A stretch of DNA of 64,000 nucleotides, from NCBI GenBank assembly GCA_047967505.1, contig CM106540.1; one strand, written 5' to 3'. A program made the position numbers and the translations under genes. This document shows, piece by piece, positions 10,999 to 22,627 of the stretch (positions are counted from its first letter, which is position 1; every line of letters starts with the position of its first letter). Under the pieces are notes generated by a model, which saw nothing but the letters and a program-made list of their open reading frames with translations, was not told the origin of the DNA and did no database searches. Origin of the DNA: Dipteris shenzhenensis. Lineage: Eukaryota; Polypodiophyta; Polypodiopsida; Gleicheniales.

Positions 10999-11475
10999 TT
11001 AGTACTAATCGAATGTACATTTCAATGAATGAATTGTGCGTATAAATAGAGTTTGAGAGAGACGGTTACCAAGAGGTGCACCTCTTTGCATCACAGAATT
11101 AAGATGCACGCCCGGTTAGCGTGGTGCTTCGTAGAGCTTAGACTATATGCTATAAATTTACAATATGCAATGCATTAATCAATCTATCCGAGATTAAGAG
11201 TTGCTTGGATGATTAGGAGCAGAATCAGTTTTGTTTTCATCTTTCTTCCATCTACCGGATTCTGCATCTTCATTTCTCGAGCTTGTATTCTTGTACTCCC
11301 CCCCAAGCGAGAGAAAGAAGAGAAATTATTAGCATCATCTTTAGCATTTGCATTTGTATCAGTTGCGTGTGCCAGTATAGTACTAATCGAATGTATATTT
11401 CAATGAATGAATCATGCGTACAAATAGAGTTTGAGAGAGAGGGTTGCCAAGAGGTGTGCCTCTTTGCATCACATC
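10999..11475. repeat. Pair of ~95-bp direct repeats with TATA-like sequence
   Basis: Copies at 10999-11095 and 11377-11473 share GTACTAATCGAATGTA, then TTTCAATGAATGAA, AAATAGAGTTTGAGAGAGA and CCTCTTTGCATCACA. The first holds a TATAAATAG box. The intervening sequence has CTTGTACTCCCCCCCAAG, which resembles LTR/transcript-start sequence near 20395, so an old retroelement origin is likely. Confidence 0.6.
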
Positions 11476-11597
11476 GTCGATGCGTGATGTCGGTGCATGT
11501 GTGAATACAAGACCTTAGTGGTCTTATGTTCCAATACTTTCAAACAAGCAGATCTCCATTAAATGCTTCAATGGAATGCGTGAACAAAGTGCTCTGT

Positions 11598-11811
11598 GGG
11601 CACAAATCACGCATGTGGTTGCATGTGGTGACCATGTGCAGTAAGCCTATAAGGCTTTGCCTTTGGCAAGCCAAAAAAGTAAAAGCCGACACCCCCTCCA
11701 CACTGGGCACAAATCACGCATGTGGTTGCATGTGGTTACCGTGTGCAGTAAGCCTATAAGGCTTTGCCTTCGGCAAGCTAAAAAAGTAAAAGCCGACACA
11801 CCCTCCACACT
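11598..11811. repeat. 107-bp tandem duplication just upstream of the UGT gene
   Basis: Two adjacent units, 11598-11704 and 11705-11811, are almost identical. Both begin GGGCACAAATCACGCATG and end CCCTCCACACT. The second ends 16 bp before the UGT start codon. It covers the probable 5' leader/promoter of that gene. Confidence 0.9.
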
Positions 11812-11827
11812 CATCCTACTAGCAACG

Positions 11828-13467
11828 ATGTCCACTGCCTCTTCTCCTCTTGTCATTCGTAAGCCTCACGCCTTCATGCTGCCCTTGCCAACTCACGGGC
11901 ATGTCACTCCTATGTTGCAGCTTGCCCAGCGTCTTGCCTCAAACGGCTTCTTCGTAACCTTCGTTTCCCTCGACAGAATTATTTCTGGTTTGCTCCCACA
12001 GTCAGATAGCAATCTGCAGAGTGGCAGTGTTAGTCCAGACCCGAACCTGCAGTTCTTCCACGTTCCAGTGGACAAGGAAGTTGCTGTGGAAGTCTTGGAG
12101 TTTGGGTGGGTCATCACGATCTTGGAGGCGATGAAACCGGGGGTCGAGGTGTTGCTGAACAAACTCAAGAAAAGGGAGCCTCCAGTTACTTGTTTCATTG
12201 CTGACACCATAGTATTATGGGCGCAAGATGTTGCTGATGGTGTGGGAGTTCCTAGAGTAGTTTTCTGCCCAGTGTCTGCACGGTTTCATTCCATATTCCA
12301 TTACATGCAGCGTGATCTGTTCGCACCCTACCGATCCATGCCCAACACAGGTATACAAGCGAAACACTTAAAATTTTATGCAGACGAGCTCGTTTCCCCT
12401 CTCTTGCAAATAATTCCACTCGCTAGTACTCTAGATTTGAAACAAGCCCGCAAATGGGGGTTCTGTCAAAGATATGAGATATGGATCACGTTTGAAATAA
12501 GTCCGAAATTGATTGAAATCTCCTGAAGTTTGTAAATGCTATTGCAGGAGAACCTGACGACAGTGAAGAGTTGATCACTTGCATTCCAGGCCTTGACACA
12601 GTGGTGCGTCTGGCAGATGTCTCTGACGTTCTTAGAGCCCCTGATACAATTTTTGAATTTTTCACCAGGGTTTCTACGGCAGTGAAAACTGCAGCTGCAG
12701 CAATTGTACATTCCGTGTATGAAATAGAAAGCAGTTCCGTTGATGCTCTTCGACAGGAACTTCCTATTTACACGGTAGGTCCTCTTCTGGCTCTCGACCC
12801 CAATAGCCTTAAGCCAAGGCTTTTTGATGAGGATGACGCATGTTTACAGTGGCTCGACTCTCAAGCTCCCTCATCTGTTCTTTATATATCTTTTGGCACA
12901 AGTGGATTTTGGTCTGAGGCTGAACTCAAGGAGTTAGCCCTGGCGCTAGAGGCTAGTGAGCAGCCTTTTCTTTGGGTGTGCCGTGCAACTTTGGTAGCAG
13001 AAAAGTTCACCGTCTCAATATCTGACATCTTTTCAGATCAAACGAAACGACGCAGCAGGATTGTTTCTTGGGCACCTCAACTTTCTGTTTTACAGCATCC
13101 CTCTGTTGGAGGATTTTTAACCCACTGTGGCTGGAATTCCACCATCGAAAGCATGTACATGGGAGTTCCAATGATTGGGTGGCCTAAATTAGCTGACCAA
13201 ATGTTAAACACGAGGATCGTTTCTCAGGTGTGGAAGATTGGTATCACTCTGGAGATGCCAAACGACGGCACAATAGTAAGAAGCGTGGCAATAGAGGAGG
13301 CGGTGAGGGCTTTATTCAATGGACAGGAAGGAAAGGAAGCAAGGACAAGAATCTCAAAAATGAAAAAGATAGTTAGAACGGCTGTTGAGGACGGAGGGAG
13401 CTCCAAGAAGAATCTAGTAGATTTTCTGAAACATATGACCAAGAGAGCAAATGAAGCAACAGATTGA
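11828..13467 (+). CDS. UDP-glycosyltransferase (family 1, plant UGT)
   Basis: Transfers a sugar from a UDP-sugar to a small hydrophobic acceptor in the cytosol; the acceptor cannot be told from sequence. Two exons, 11828-12350 and 12548-13467, are joined by a GT-AG intron (12351-12547, phase 1), giving 480 residues, the usual length. The N-terminal acceptor domain has the P-T-H-G-H motif near residue 21-25; His25 is the likely catalytic base. The PSPG donor box spans about residues 349-392: WAPQLSVLQHPSVGGFLTH, then CGWNS, ES, GVPMIGWP and a final D-Q, the usual pair for UDP-glucose. I chose the ATG at 11828 because homology-like sequence begins just after it. A longer in-frame extension to 11657 lies in the tandem duplication and is unlikely to be coding. 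No frame damage is seen; this is the only clearly intact host-type gene. Confidence 0.95.
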
Positions 13468-14700
13468 AGGAAAATAAGGCAACTGTCCTCATGGAAAAAA
13501 AGAAGTCTACTTTCAAAAATTCCACAACAAGGTTCTTGATGCAAGCTCGCGCCAAAACGCTGTTCGTTGGCTCCACAGTGTGATTTGATCTATTTTTTCA
13601 ACCTCTCGTATTGGAACAAGTCGTATCCCACGATCTTTTCTCGCATAGATAATTATCAAAAGTTCCATGTGTGCAACGGCCATCGTAGCTGCGGGTTGTA
13701 CCTTGCCAGACTTCAGAGATCACCTGGTATGATGACCTACGATGGGGCAGTATCTTGTGAAAGTTGTGTCTGGTCAGACGTAGTGGTAGAAAATTTTAAG
13801 CCATTAATTAGCTATTTTCAGAACACCGATCACCACATGACAAGTCCAAAAAAGAAATATCAATCATAGATGACAAATTTAAAACGGATGCTCAAAAGAG
13901 TTAGTGACCATTGTTTTCTGGATCTTAACTTGCGCTTACTCGTACTCTTCATAGAGTGATAGATGAGAATAAGGTCGTGCGCCAGCCTAAATGTGTAGAC
14001 TACGATTTGCAAAAAGGACGAGTAGACAAAGGTTCACCAATCTCCAATGAGAGCAAACACGATGACGATCGCTAAAGCAATCTCCCACAAAAGCGAGGAG
14101 ACGATGAGGGCAATAATTATCCCTCCATCAGTGGCACAAATGATCCGCATCAATCCCACCAACGGCACAAACAACAAAAGGGTACAAAGACCTGTGACAA
14201 TGCAGGGAGGAGAAGATGTCAGCAACAAGCAAAAAAGATGTACCCTACCATCGGCGATGTACCCTCCCATCTACAAGAGGAGAAGACGAGGATAGACTCA
14301 TGCCCAAAAGAGGAGTCGAATATCATTAACCCCAATCTGATCACGAAGGGAACAATTGGAAGGTCATACAATCTGTTCATGCGACACTTTCAAAATCTTT
14401 CATTGATGGCGTGCCACTGTCGAAATGCATATTGACCCCAGAGTCCCGACCCCAAAGTGAAAAAGATGACCTCTCTACATTGCTCAATTATGAACTCTAT
14501 GTAGAAATCTAGAACATATAGTATACGCTTAAACAGATCTCTAGTGCTTGAATAGAATGAACTAGATACGGGTAGGTAGCTGTATTGACTGAGAATATGT
14601 TTTATTTGAATTTTGTAGTTTTAGTATATAACCACACATTTTGTTTCTAGAAAATTGAATTAGTGCATAGCAATTTGCATTCAACACACGGCACTTTATG
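13468..14700. other. Gene-free region downstream of the UGT
   Basis: No open frame here looks like a protein. The small frames at 14034-14295 on both strands have no recognisable motif. The first few hundred bases presumably hold the UGT 3' UTR. Confidence 0.4.
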
Positions 14701-15905
14701 TGCTTTGCACATAGCACTTTTCATTTAGCGCATGACCACACATTTATGTGGGGGGAGAGCTACCACACTTCCTCACCAAAATTACAAGACCAAGCAATGT
14801 GCCCTTTTTTGGGTTCATTTTGGCACAAAGCACTTTTAATTTTGCACATAGCATTTTGAATATGGCATATAGCACTTTGCATTTGGCTTATAGTACGTTG
14901 CATTTCGTACACATAACCACAAATTTATGTGGGGGGGAGAGTTGGCACACTTCCTCTCCAAAAATTATAAGACCAAGGAACATGCCCTTCCTTGGGTTCA
15001 TATCAATTTGTATCTAGCATATAGCATTTTGCATACAACACATAGTAATTTGCATACATCACCTAGCAATTTGCATATAGAACATACCAATTTGAGTTTA
15101 GCACATAGCATTTTGCATTTGGTACACAACACTTTGCACTTGTTGGTTACTTCTGCACAATTCATTTTGTCCATTTGGCACAAAGTACTTTTAATTTTTG
15201 CACATAGCATTTTGAATCTGGCATGTAGAGCATTTGCATTTGGCGTATAGTACTTTGCATTTAGCACATAACCACACATTTGTGTGGGGGGAGAGTTGGC
15301 ACAGCTCCTCTCCAAAAATTATAAGACCAAGAAACATGCCCTTCCTTGGGTTCATATCGATTTGTATCTAGCACATAGCACATAGCAATTTGAGTTTAGA
15401 ACATAGCACTTTGCATTTGGTACATAGCACTTTGCACTTGTTGGATACTTCTGTAGAATTCGTCTCTTATTCATTTCAATTTGAATTTGCCACAAGGCAC
15501 TTTTAATTTTGCACATACCATTTTGAAACTAACATATAGCACTTTGCATTTGGCTTATATTACTGTGAATTCAGCACATAACCACACATTTGTGTGGGGG
15601 GAGAGTTGACAAACTTCCTCTCCAAAAATTATAAGACCAAGGAACGTGCATTTCCTTGGATTCATATTGATTTGTATCTAACACATAGCAATTTGAGTCA
15701 TTTTGCACATAACTAGACATTTGTGTGGGGGGAAAGTCAGCACACTTCCTTTGCAAAAATTATAAGACCAAGGAACTTGCCCTTCCTTGGGTTCATTTTT
15801 TGGCACAAAGCAATTTGAAATTTACACATCTAGTTTGAGTTTGGCACATAGCACTTTGCATTTGGCTTATAGTACTTTGCATTTTGGACATCACCACACA
15901 TGTAT
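14700..15905. repeat. Complex satellite: ~20-bp units inside ~150-350-bp higher blocks
   Basis: Variants of a 20-21-bp unit, GCACATAGCACTTTGCATTTG, occur dozens of times. They are interrupted at irregular spacing (near 14735, 14925, 15280, 15585, 15715 and 15890) by a second module containing ACCACACATTTGTGTGGGGG, then CTTCCTCTCCAAAAATTATA and AAGACCAAGGAACATGCCCT. The array ends directly at the gypsy integrase fragment. Open frames across it on both strands are products of the repeat. Confidence 0.9.
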
Positions 15906-15919
15906 GGGGAACTTCCTCT

Positions 15920-17120
15920 CCAAATGCCCTTTCTTGGTCCCATAGCAGATGGGGTACTAAGACGGGCCATTGATGCAGATGAAGTGCCTAAGGTATTGAA
16001 GCATTATCATGATGGATTTTGTGGAGGCCACTATGCCAGTGACTATATAGCTAAGAAGATTTCACATGTTGGATACTATTGGCCGACCTTGTTCAAGGAT
16101 GTCACTTTGTATTGCAAAACCTATGAACCATGCCAATTCTTTGGTAGGAAGGATTTGCATCCTGGGCAACATCACCCAGTGATGTCCATCCATCTGTTTC
16201 AGAAGTGGGGAATAGATTTTGTCGGGCCCTTGCCCATGACTGCCCTCAAAAAGAAGTATCTTTTGGTAGCCACTCAGTATGTCACTAAGTGGGCTCAAGC
16301 TATCGCCCTCCCTATTGCAAATGGTAAGGCAGTTTCAAATTTCATATTTGAATGTATCAGCACAAGGTTTGGGACACCCATGGAAATAGTATCTAACCAT
16401 GGGAGTCCATTCTTAAATGAAGTAGTGGAATTGCTCATGGATCGCATGGGTATTGATCATCGCACTTCTAGCATCTATTATCCAACATCCATGGGTCAAA
16501 CGGAGCGGACCAATGGCCTCCTTTGTAAAACCATGGGAAAAATGGCCACAAGGAATAGGAGCCAGTGGGATCAAAAGGTCACTGAAGCCGTGTGGGCTTA
16601 CAACATCACTCATAAAACATCTATAGGTCACACTCCTTTTGAGTTGGTGTATGGTACCGAGGTAGTTTTACGACTAGAGATAGAGATTTTGGCCTTGAGA
16701 TTGGCACAAGAATAGAGCATGACAGAAGATGAACATGTAGAGGCTAGATTGGTACAACTTGAGAAGTTAGATGAAACCTGACGCCTTGCACTACACCAAA
16801 TAGAGATCCAAAAGAATCGACAAAAGTCCCGCTTGGATGCTAAGATTCACAAGGGATGGGAAAGACACTTTGCTGAGGGGAATGTTGTGCTATGCTTTGA
16901 TAACAAATTGGACTACCAAATGGATAAGAAGTTTCTGCCACTGTGGACCCTAGTCCATATAAAGTCATCAAGGAACGTAGCAATGGGTCTGTACAAGTTC
17001 AGGAGCTGCATAAGCCATATGGCAAGAAGGTAATCAACAAGCGTTATCTCAAGCCCTTCTTTGTGCATGATGGTCCCAGGCATGGAAATGTTGTGTATTC
17101 CCTGCCTGCATGGGGGGGGG
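15920..17120 (+). pseudogene. Ty3/gypsy integrase, 5'-truncated
   Basis: Begins inside pol with the H2C2 zinc finger (HYHDGFCGGHYA .. YCKTYEPCQ). It then runs through the DDE core: first Asp in KWGIDFVGPLP, Glu in MGQTERTNG. The second catalytic Asp is Asn here (VSNHGSPF instead of SDHGSPF), so the enzyme would be dead even if expressed. The main frame is open from 15900 to 16715, then stops occur (TAG after RLAQE, TGA after KLDET). C-terminal integrase residues continue to about 17035. A G-rich polypurine tract (17111-17120) and a 3' LTR follow. The 5' half is missing, cut by the satellite. Confidence 0.9.
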
Positions 17121-17123
17121 AAC

Positions 17124-18122
17124 TGTTATGGATAAATTTGACCAAAGTAAAAAGGCATAAATATGAGTGTGTACTTGTATGTGTGGCAATAGTATAATAA
17201 AATATGGAGTGCATAGGGTCCAGGGTTGAGGTGGTAGGGCATGACCATGTGCCACCCTTCCACGTAAGAGGACCCATAAGGTGTGTTGTACATGATCCAC
17301 GGTAGCAATATTATAAAATGTTAAGGTGGCATGGCTCCTCCATGTGCCACTCCTCCACCTAGGTGGTCCCATGCCTGCATTTAGTGAGATATGGCCCAAA
17401 GTCCATGGGAGAAGTAATATAAAATAGCTGGAGATGGATATTATATTGGGTTATTCCCTCCATATAGGATAGGCCCATGTGGGGGAGGTATAGAAGGTCC
17501 AAGAGTGCAAGTTAAATAATGGGGAAAGTAGGATGAGGTGGCAAATTCCTTGTGCCAACCCTTCACTTGTCCTCGTAGATGTTTGAACGTATTATAAAAT
17601 TGGGAAGAGACCAAGGGAGTATCATAGACTTGAGATATGGGGCTTGATTTATGTGGAAAAATGAGGCAAAGGGTTGTCACACCCAATTGAGAGTGCATAA
17701 ACACCTAGCCCACATGGGAGACATTTTCACACACACCATGCATGTGGGAGGATGCATTTATTGGGAGAGACCCCCTCTCTTGGCTATAAAAGGAGGGGGC
17801 TATTCATTGATGGAATATGCTCATTCTTGTAAAGCCACCTAGCTAGTGCTTTGATTTCCCCTTCCCTTCCTTTCAAATAAAGCATGGCCCTCTTCCCTTG
17901 ATGTCTCCATCTTTACATTCCTCCTCCCATCATGTACATGATTCTCTTTGCTCTCTCCCTTTCCCCTTGTGCCATAGTCTCCCTCTTCATTCCCTCGCCT
18001 TCTAATCCCTTTTCCCCACCCATGACAATGTTTCGCCCTCATGTTCTCCTTTCTTCTATGGCCCTTGAGCATCACCATGCTTAGTGTCTAGCCTCTTGTC
18101 TTGATTTCTTTTCTAGGTAACA
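17124..18122 (+). repeat. 3' LTR of the gypsy element
   Basis: About 1 kb with matching ends TGTTA...TAACA, starting 3 bp after a run of ten G. A TATA box (GGCTATAAAAGG) lies near 17780, as expected for the U3/R border. It contains two diverged internal repeats (CATGTGCCACCCTTCCAC near 17250 and CATGTGCCACTCCTCCAC near 17340). Confidence 0.8.
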
Positions 18123-18337
18123 CCACTACAACATGTTTTCTATCTATAGCCGGGTAGACAACACTTGTAACATAATCATCCTCTTCAATTGTCTTCATCA
18201 ATTGGCTGATTGCATCAGACTCTGCATCCCAAAGGTACACTGTTGTCCCTAAAGCAATTGCAAAACATTCTTACAACTCCAGTCCAGGAGATTCAAGTAG
18301 TAGTGATCCACTAGTTTGGGGGCATCAATAATTATTT
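18123..18337 (-). pseudogene. CDC20/Fizzy-like WD40 fragment
   Basis: Read on the minus strand: IIIDAPKLVDHYYLNLLDW, SCKNVL, then after a one-base loss AIALGTTVYLWDAESDAIS and EEDDYVTSVVYPAIDRKH. This matches the start of the WD40 propeller of CDC20/Fizzy anaphase-promoting-complex activators (usual form: DDFYLNLVDWSS.NVLAVGLG..VYLW). Only about 70 residues remain. The fragment is abutted by the gypsy LTR on its downstream side and contains a frameshift near 18263, so it is a non-functional piece of a host gene. Confidence 0.75.
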
Positions 18338-18663
18338 CTAGTGAATGTAAAGCTCAAAAACAAACATTTGACTTGAGTTGAGGAATGGAGGACATTCTTC
18401 ATTCTAATACATGAATTTTTCCTCACTTGTGCTCTCACTCTTTGTGCCATGATGCATCTCTTCTACCCCACACTCTTCTATAGCTAGCACCTCCAATCAA
18501 CTACAGATTTGGGAGTACAATCCCTGACTTGAGCTTCTTCTTGCACTAGTATGATTGGAAATTACCAAATGCAATGAGCTTCATCTATGATAAATCGCGC
18601 CAACTATCCCTGCACAAGTGAGTAGTTTTCTGTAATCAACCGCTTGGTTTCCCTATAGATGCT

Positions 18664-18843
18664 CTAACTAAAGGAAGAGGAAGAGCCACTCATGTACTCT
18701 TTGCTCTGTAGCTCCAGTAGCATGAAAGATGGGCTTCTTGCAATTTTCTCAGGCATGACATATAGAACAGTTTGCATGATTGCCTCGCCTTCCTGGTGGA
18801 TATGACAAAATAGAAGGGGTAAATTTAGATCAGGATGCTGGTC
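18664..18843 (-). other. Possible exon, unidentified
   Basis: A 60-codon open stretch after an acceptor-like CTGTAG. It reads DQHPDLNLPLLFCHI, then HQEGEAIMQTVLYVMPEKI and LLELQSKEYMSGSSSS to a TAG. Its composition is protein-like and it lies upstream, in transcription direction, of the CDC20-like fragment. I do not recognise it as part of CDC20. It may be another captured or relic exon. Confidence 0.25.
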
Positions 18844-18849
18844 CTACAG

Positions 18850-20100
18850 AGGATCAAAGAAGAGACACTAGGGAAGTAGCTTGCTTGCCTGAGCATGAGA
18901 CGCTCGCTAAAAAATGGTTTGTGCTTACACTATAAGTTATGAAACAAAAAGCTCTAGTCACCAAAAAATATATAACTTTGTGCAGCACATGACATAATTT
19001 TTGACATTACTTCAATGATGCTCTAAGGTCACTTCCAATATAAGGTCATGATCATTTGCAGTGCACAAGATATATTATACAAAAGCACCCTTTAGTAGCA
19101 ACATCATAGAAGAACAAAGCCTGATGATGCCCGCATTGACTAGATCCGTTTTGCTATGTATAAATAAAGTAGAGAATTAACCAACGAAAGAGAAGCTTAA
19201 AAGTGTGACGGTTTTGATGTATTTGGAAATTGGATTTACATGTCAAGCATGAAATGCAAATTCCATAGACTCTTTCCATTGAAATCCACTTGTAGAAATG
19301 AGTGGAGGCAGAAACACCAAGAATAGCCCTCATCACACCTGGTAGAAGTAACCGGCTTGGGTGTCGCAGAGGTAATCCTCGGGGTAGCAATTGATGTGGT
19401 TGTCATAGAGCAGATAGCATTCTCGTAATCATTGTAGCCCCAAATGAGTTCTTGTAGTCCCAGCTGATGGTGTTCTCATAGGTGCTTATAGACATGACTC
19501 GATGCAGGAACACCAAGAACAGAGATCACACTAGAAAAAAACACACACGCACTCAAGAAAGAAAGGTAGTGAAGAGCTAAGGAAATCGCACTTGGTACCA
19601 GTAACCGACCTAGGTGTCATAGATGGGGTAATTCTTGGGACAACAAACTGATGTGGTCATGACAATAGATGGCATTCTCATAGTCACAGAGTAGCAGCCC
19701 CAGAGGAGGCAATAGAGGCGATGAAAGTCGAGCAGTGGAGGAGAAAGAGAGTGCGATGAGGCCACGAAAGCTTCCGAAGAGGAATAGATGGAGATCATTT
19801 AAATCTTGAAAGCTTCAAAAGTTGAAAGGGTATGAAGATAACAAGAAGACGACAATGGAAGAAGAAGAAGAAGAAAGACCATGTGCATGGTGTGAAATGT
19901 TGGATTTTGTAGAAGGTTTGACAGATGGCATTCCCATTCAAAAAAAAGAAGAATACTTAGAATTGAAAATTGCTGACACCTGCCTGAAGGAGAGCTCACC
20001 TTTTCATTTGATTCTTGCCTAATGATTACATTGATATGGTTGTAGGATGTGGCATTTCATTTGAGAGGTGCATCCATTGACATCACCCTATGTGTGTCCA
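18850..20100. other. Gene-free region with a ~240-bp direct repeat
   Basis: No supported gene. Segments near 19325-19440 and 19595-19690 are diverged copies: both contain GTAACCGRCYTRGGTGTC and, 40-60 bp further on, a GATGTGGT..CATAG stretch ending in a GCATTCTC-TAGTC-like sequence. Short frames in the two copies do not match a family that I know. Confidence 0.4.
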
Positions 20101-20515
20101 TATGTGTAACCAAGACCTTAATTGGTATTATTTCCAATACTCCCCCTTAAGATCATTAAGGTCTTCAAGGTGGTGAGTGTCTGGATTTATTCTGCAACAA
20201 GAATTGAGATGCATCCCCAATTTGTTGTGATGCTTCACACTGCTAGCCTATATGCTATAGTTTATACAATATGCTTATGCAAAGAATCATTCGAGATAGA
20301 GCATGTTCTTCATGAGGTAGAACTTGAGTATCTCCATCATTCTTTTCTTCCTTTTCACATTATAGTTCACTTCGTGATGCATTTCATGAGCTTGATAGCT
20401 TGCACTCCCCCTCAAGAGAGTGAAATGCATACAAACAATTATCAAGCCACTTTCTTTGTCTTCTTTGTCTTCAACTTTAAGGATGAAGTATCACAAGGAA
20501 CACTAAACCTTTGTC
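20100..20515. repeat. Copia-like LTR or leader remnant
   Basis: Contains AAGACCTTAATTGGTATTAT, CCAATACTCCCCCTTAAG and, near 20400, CTTGCACTCCCCCTCAAGAG. Similar pieces occur at 11280-11540 (CTTGTACTCCCCCCCAAG; AAGACCTTAGTGGTCTTATG). The two places therefore share an old retroelement sequence. No coding frame is supported. Confidence 0.35.
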
Positions 20516-20517
20516 TA

Positions 20518-20840
20518 TATAGGGGAAAAAAGGGACTTTACTAGATCCAATTGAATGTATCTAGTAAAAGTCCGGACTAGTAAAATTTGAACATTTCCTA
20601 TATAGCAAATAAATTCACTATATAGCAAACCTACAATATGATTTTACTAGATTAGATCTAGTATATTTATCTATATAGAAACCCTTAGAATTGTCTATAT
20701 AGTTAACAATTTACTACATAGCAAATGTCCTATATAGTAAAAGTCTATAGAACATTTGCTATATGGTAAATTATAATCCATATAGACAATGCTAAGTTTT
20801 TCTATATAGATAAATTTGCAATAGAATTTCTCTGTATAGG
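20518..20840. repeat. Cluster of CTATATAG motifs beginning at a TIR-like end
   Basis: About ten CTATATAG or close variants lie in 320 bp. The cluster begins TAGGGGAAAAAAGGGACTTT, which resembles the terminal GGGAAAAAGGGAACT of the 44-56 kb element after a TA. An inverted pair GGACTTTACTAGATCC / GTATCTAGTAAAAGTCC lies at 20537-20572. It looks like the subterminal zone of a DNA transposon; a matching right end was not found. Confidence 0.4.
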
Positions 20841-21254
20841 AAAATTTAAGAATTAATTTACTCAGTAATAAATACAGACTTTCTAAAGGTTTTATAGAGT
20901 TGTTTTGATTACGTAATGGAAAAGAATAAAATTAAACTTAAACTTCAACATATAGTCAATTTATATAAATAGCATAAAGTAATCTTTAAAAAAAAGCTTA
21001 TGACATAATCACCTAAAGTGTCACAAATAACATAAACTCATTTTCAAAGGAAGGACGTAATTACAAAAAGCATGCCAAAATTCACAAATTCATTTTCAAA
21101 GAAAGTAAGAGCTTGTTACCGATATACCACCAATACAATTTTTTATATTCCAAGAGACATTAATCAAAAGAATGTTGAGAGAAAAGACATTGCGTTGAAA
21201 ATGAATAAAAGAGTCCATCCATGTGTCTTTAAATATCATTCAAAATAACATGTT

Positions 21255-21537
21255 TCATTTTGATACATGTACATCGTCAAGACATAACATTTTCTTTTCA
21301 TCTCTATTTACCCTAACTTTTTCCTCTAAAACTAACCAATCTATGAAAGCTTTCCTTATTGCAAGCAAACGATGTTCATTTCTATCTTCAGAATAAGTTA
21401 GATCTCTCTTTATAATATTATAATCAGACTTGAGTGACATGTACATCTCATCCACTGTGTTCAAGCCTAAAAATTTCAAGAGAATTGTCTCTTGATCCTC
21501 TTCACAAAATTCATCAACTTGAAAAGCATCAACCCAT
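21255..21537 (-). other. Unidentified coding exon
   Basis: A minus-strand frame of about 94 codons reads LWVDAFQVDEFCEEDQETI, then LGLNTVDEMYMSLKSDYNI, AFIDWLVLEEKVRVNRDEK and KKMLCLDDVHVSK to a stop. The composition is mixed and charged, and unlike the low-complexity frames around it. It lies inside the A+T-rich region that begins with the CTATATAG cluster and may belong to that DNA transposon. No family is recognised. Confidence 0.35.
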
Positions 21538-21724
21538 AGTATATAAATTAATAATCCTCTATACTAATTGATAAAAGAAAGAATGCATTAACTTGAAGTA
21601 TAACATGTAGCATATGAATCAATAATCTTTCTATGCTAATCTATAAAAGGAGAAATGCATCATTCTTTACACATATCAACTTACTTGATATCTTTTAAAT
21701 TGCAATCTATAAATTAACATTTCT

Positions 21725-22082
21725 CCCTCCCATATGCATTACATGTGTAGCCCACTCCCTATGTTCAGCCCATGTGCATCCCATACATAGCCCATATGCA
21801 GCCCATCTCCTATACTCTGTCCATATGCATCCCATGTTCAATCAATATGTAATATTCATCCCAGTCCCTATGTTCAGCCCATGTGCATCCCATATATAGC
21901 CCATATGCATCCCATATGCAACCCATATGTAATATTCAGCCCATATGCATCCCATATTCAGCCCATATGCAGTACATCCCTTTTGCAAACCATTCCCCTA
22001 TATTCAGCCCATATGTAGCCCACACCTTGCCTAACCGCTATATTCAGCCCATACACATCCCATACATAGCCCACCCCATATA
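21725..22082. repeat. Minisatellite CCCATATGCAG / CATCCCATA
   Basis: About 25 variants of an 11-20-bp unit (CAGCCCATATGCATCCCATA). It ends at the copia LTR at 22085. Confidence 0.85.
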
Positions 22083-22084
22083 TT

Positions 22085-22627
22085 TGTAAGAAAACAATAC
22101 AACGTCTGTGCTCAACAGATAACAGGATCTTGTACACAAGAGAGAAAACAGATAGTATGGAGAATCCAAAATTTGATTACTGTAAAACTGATACAATGGA
22201 TGGTGCTGCCTCCCAACCATGTGCTCCTGTGAAAGAAGCTTCGATGGCATGCTAAAAACAGTAGAGGACTGAGGCCAGATGCTAAGGAATTAGGGTTGCT
22301 GTAGCCAATGATGAAATGGGCTTCACGAGGTTGCTCTTATATAGCCACCATAAGTAGTCGGTTAGAGCCAATTGGGTGACTGACCCAGTCCACCCAAAAC
22401 GGCTGACTAGGGGTCGGTCCCAAAATAGGCCACCGACCACACGATAGGACTAGTGTGCAAAAATAGAGCAACTAACCTATGGTCTCCGTTCGGGCCCAGA
22501 GCCATCCAGGATCATCTGAGGCTCCAAACGGGCCCCGCAACCCAAGAGTGGGCTGCCTCAAAAAATGCTCCATCTACCCTCAGTGCGGTCAATCATGGGA
22601 TGCCTTCCTACACTTGCATGTAGCCTA
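22085..22627 (-). repeat. Truncated copia LTR (same family as 41761 and 38173)
   Basis: In minus orientation the LTR end reads GACGTTGTATTGTTTTCTTACA (shown in two parts: GACGTTGTATT, GTTTTCTTACA), the same terminus as at 42479. It follows that LTR closely up to CATGTAGCCTA near 22627, then changes to an unrelated sequence, so the U3 end is missing. Confidence 0.8.

Noticed and set aside
14700-15905. CRISPR-like array of short repeats
   Set aside because: Units are contiguous and diverged, without unique spacers of constant size, and the DNA is eukaryotic.
17044-17704. Minus-strand frames of 60-116 codons over the gypsy LTR
   Set aside because: They overlap each other in several frames inside a non-coding LTR and carry no motif.
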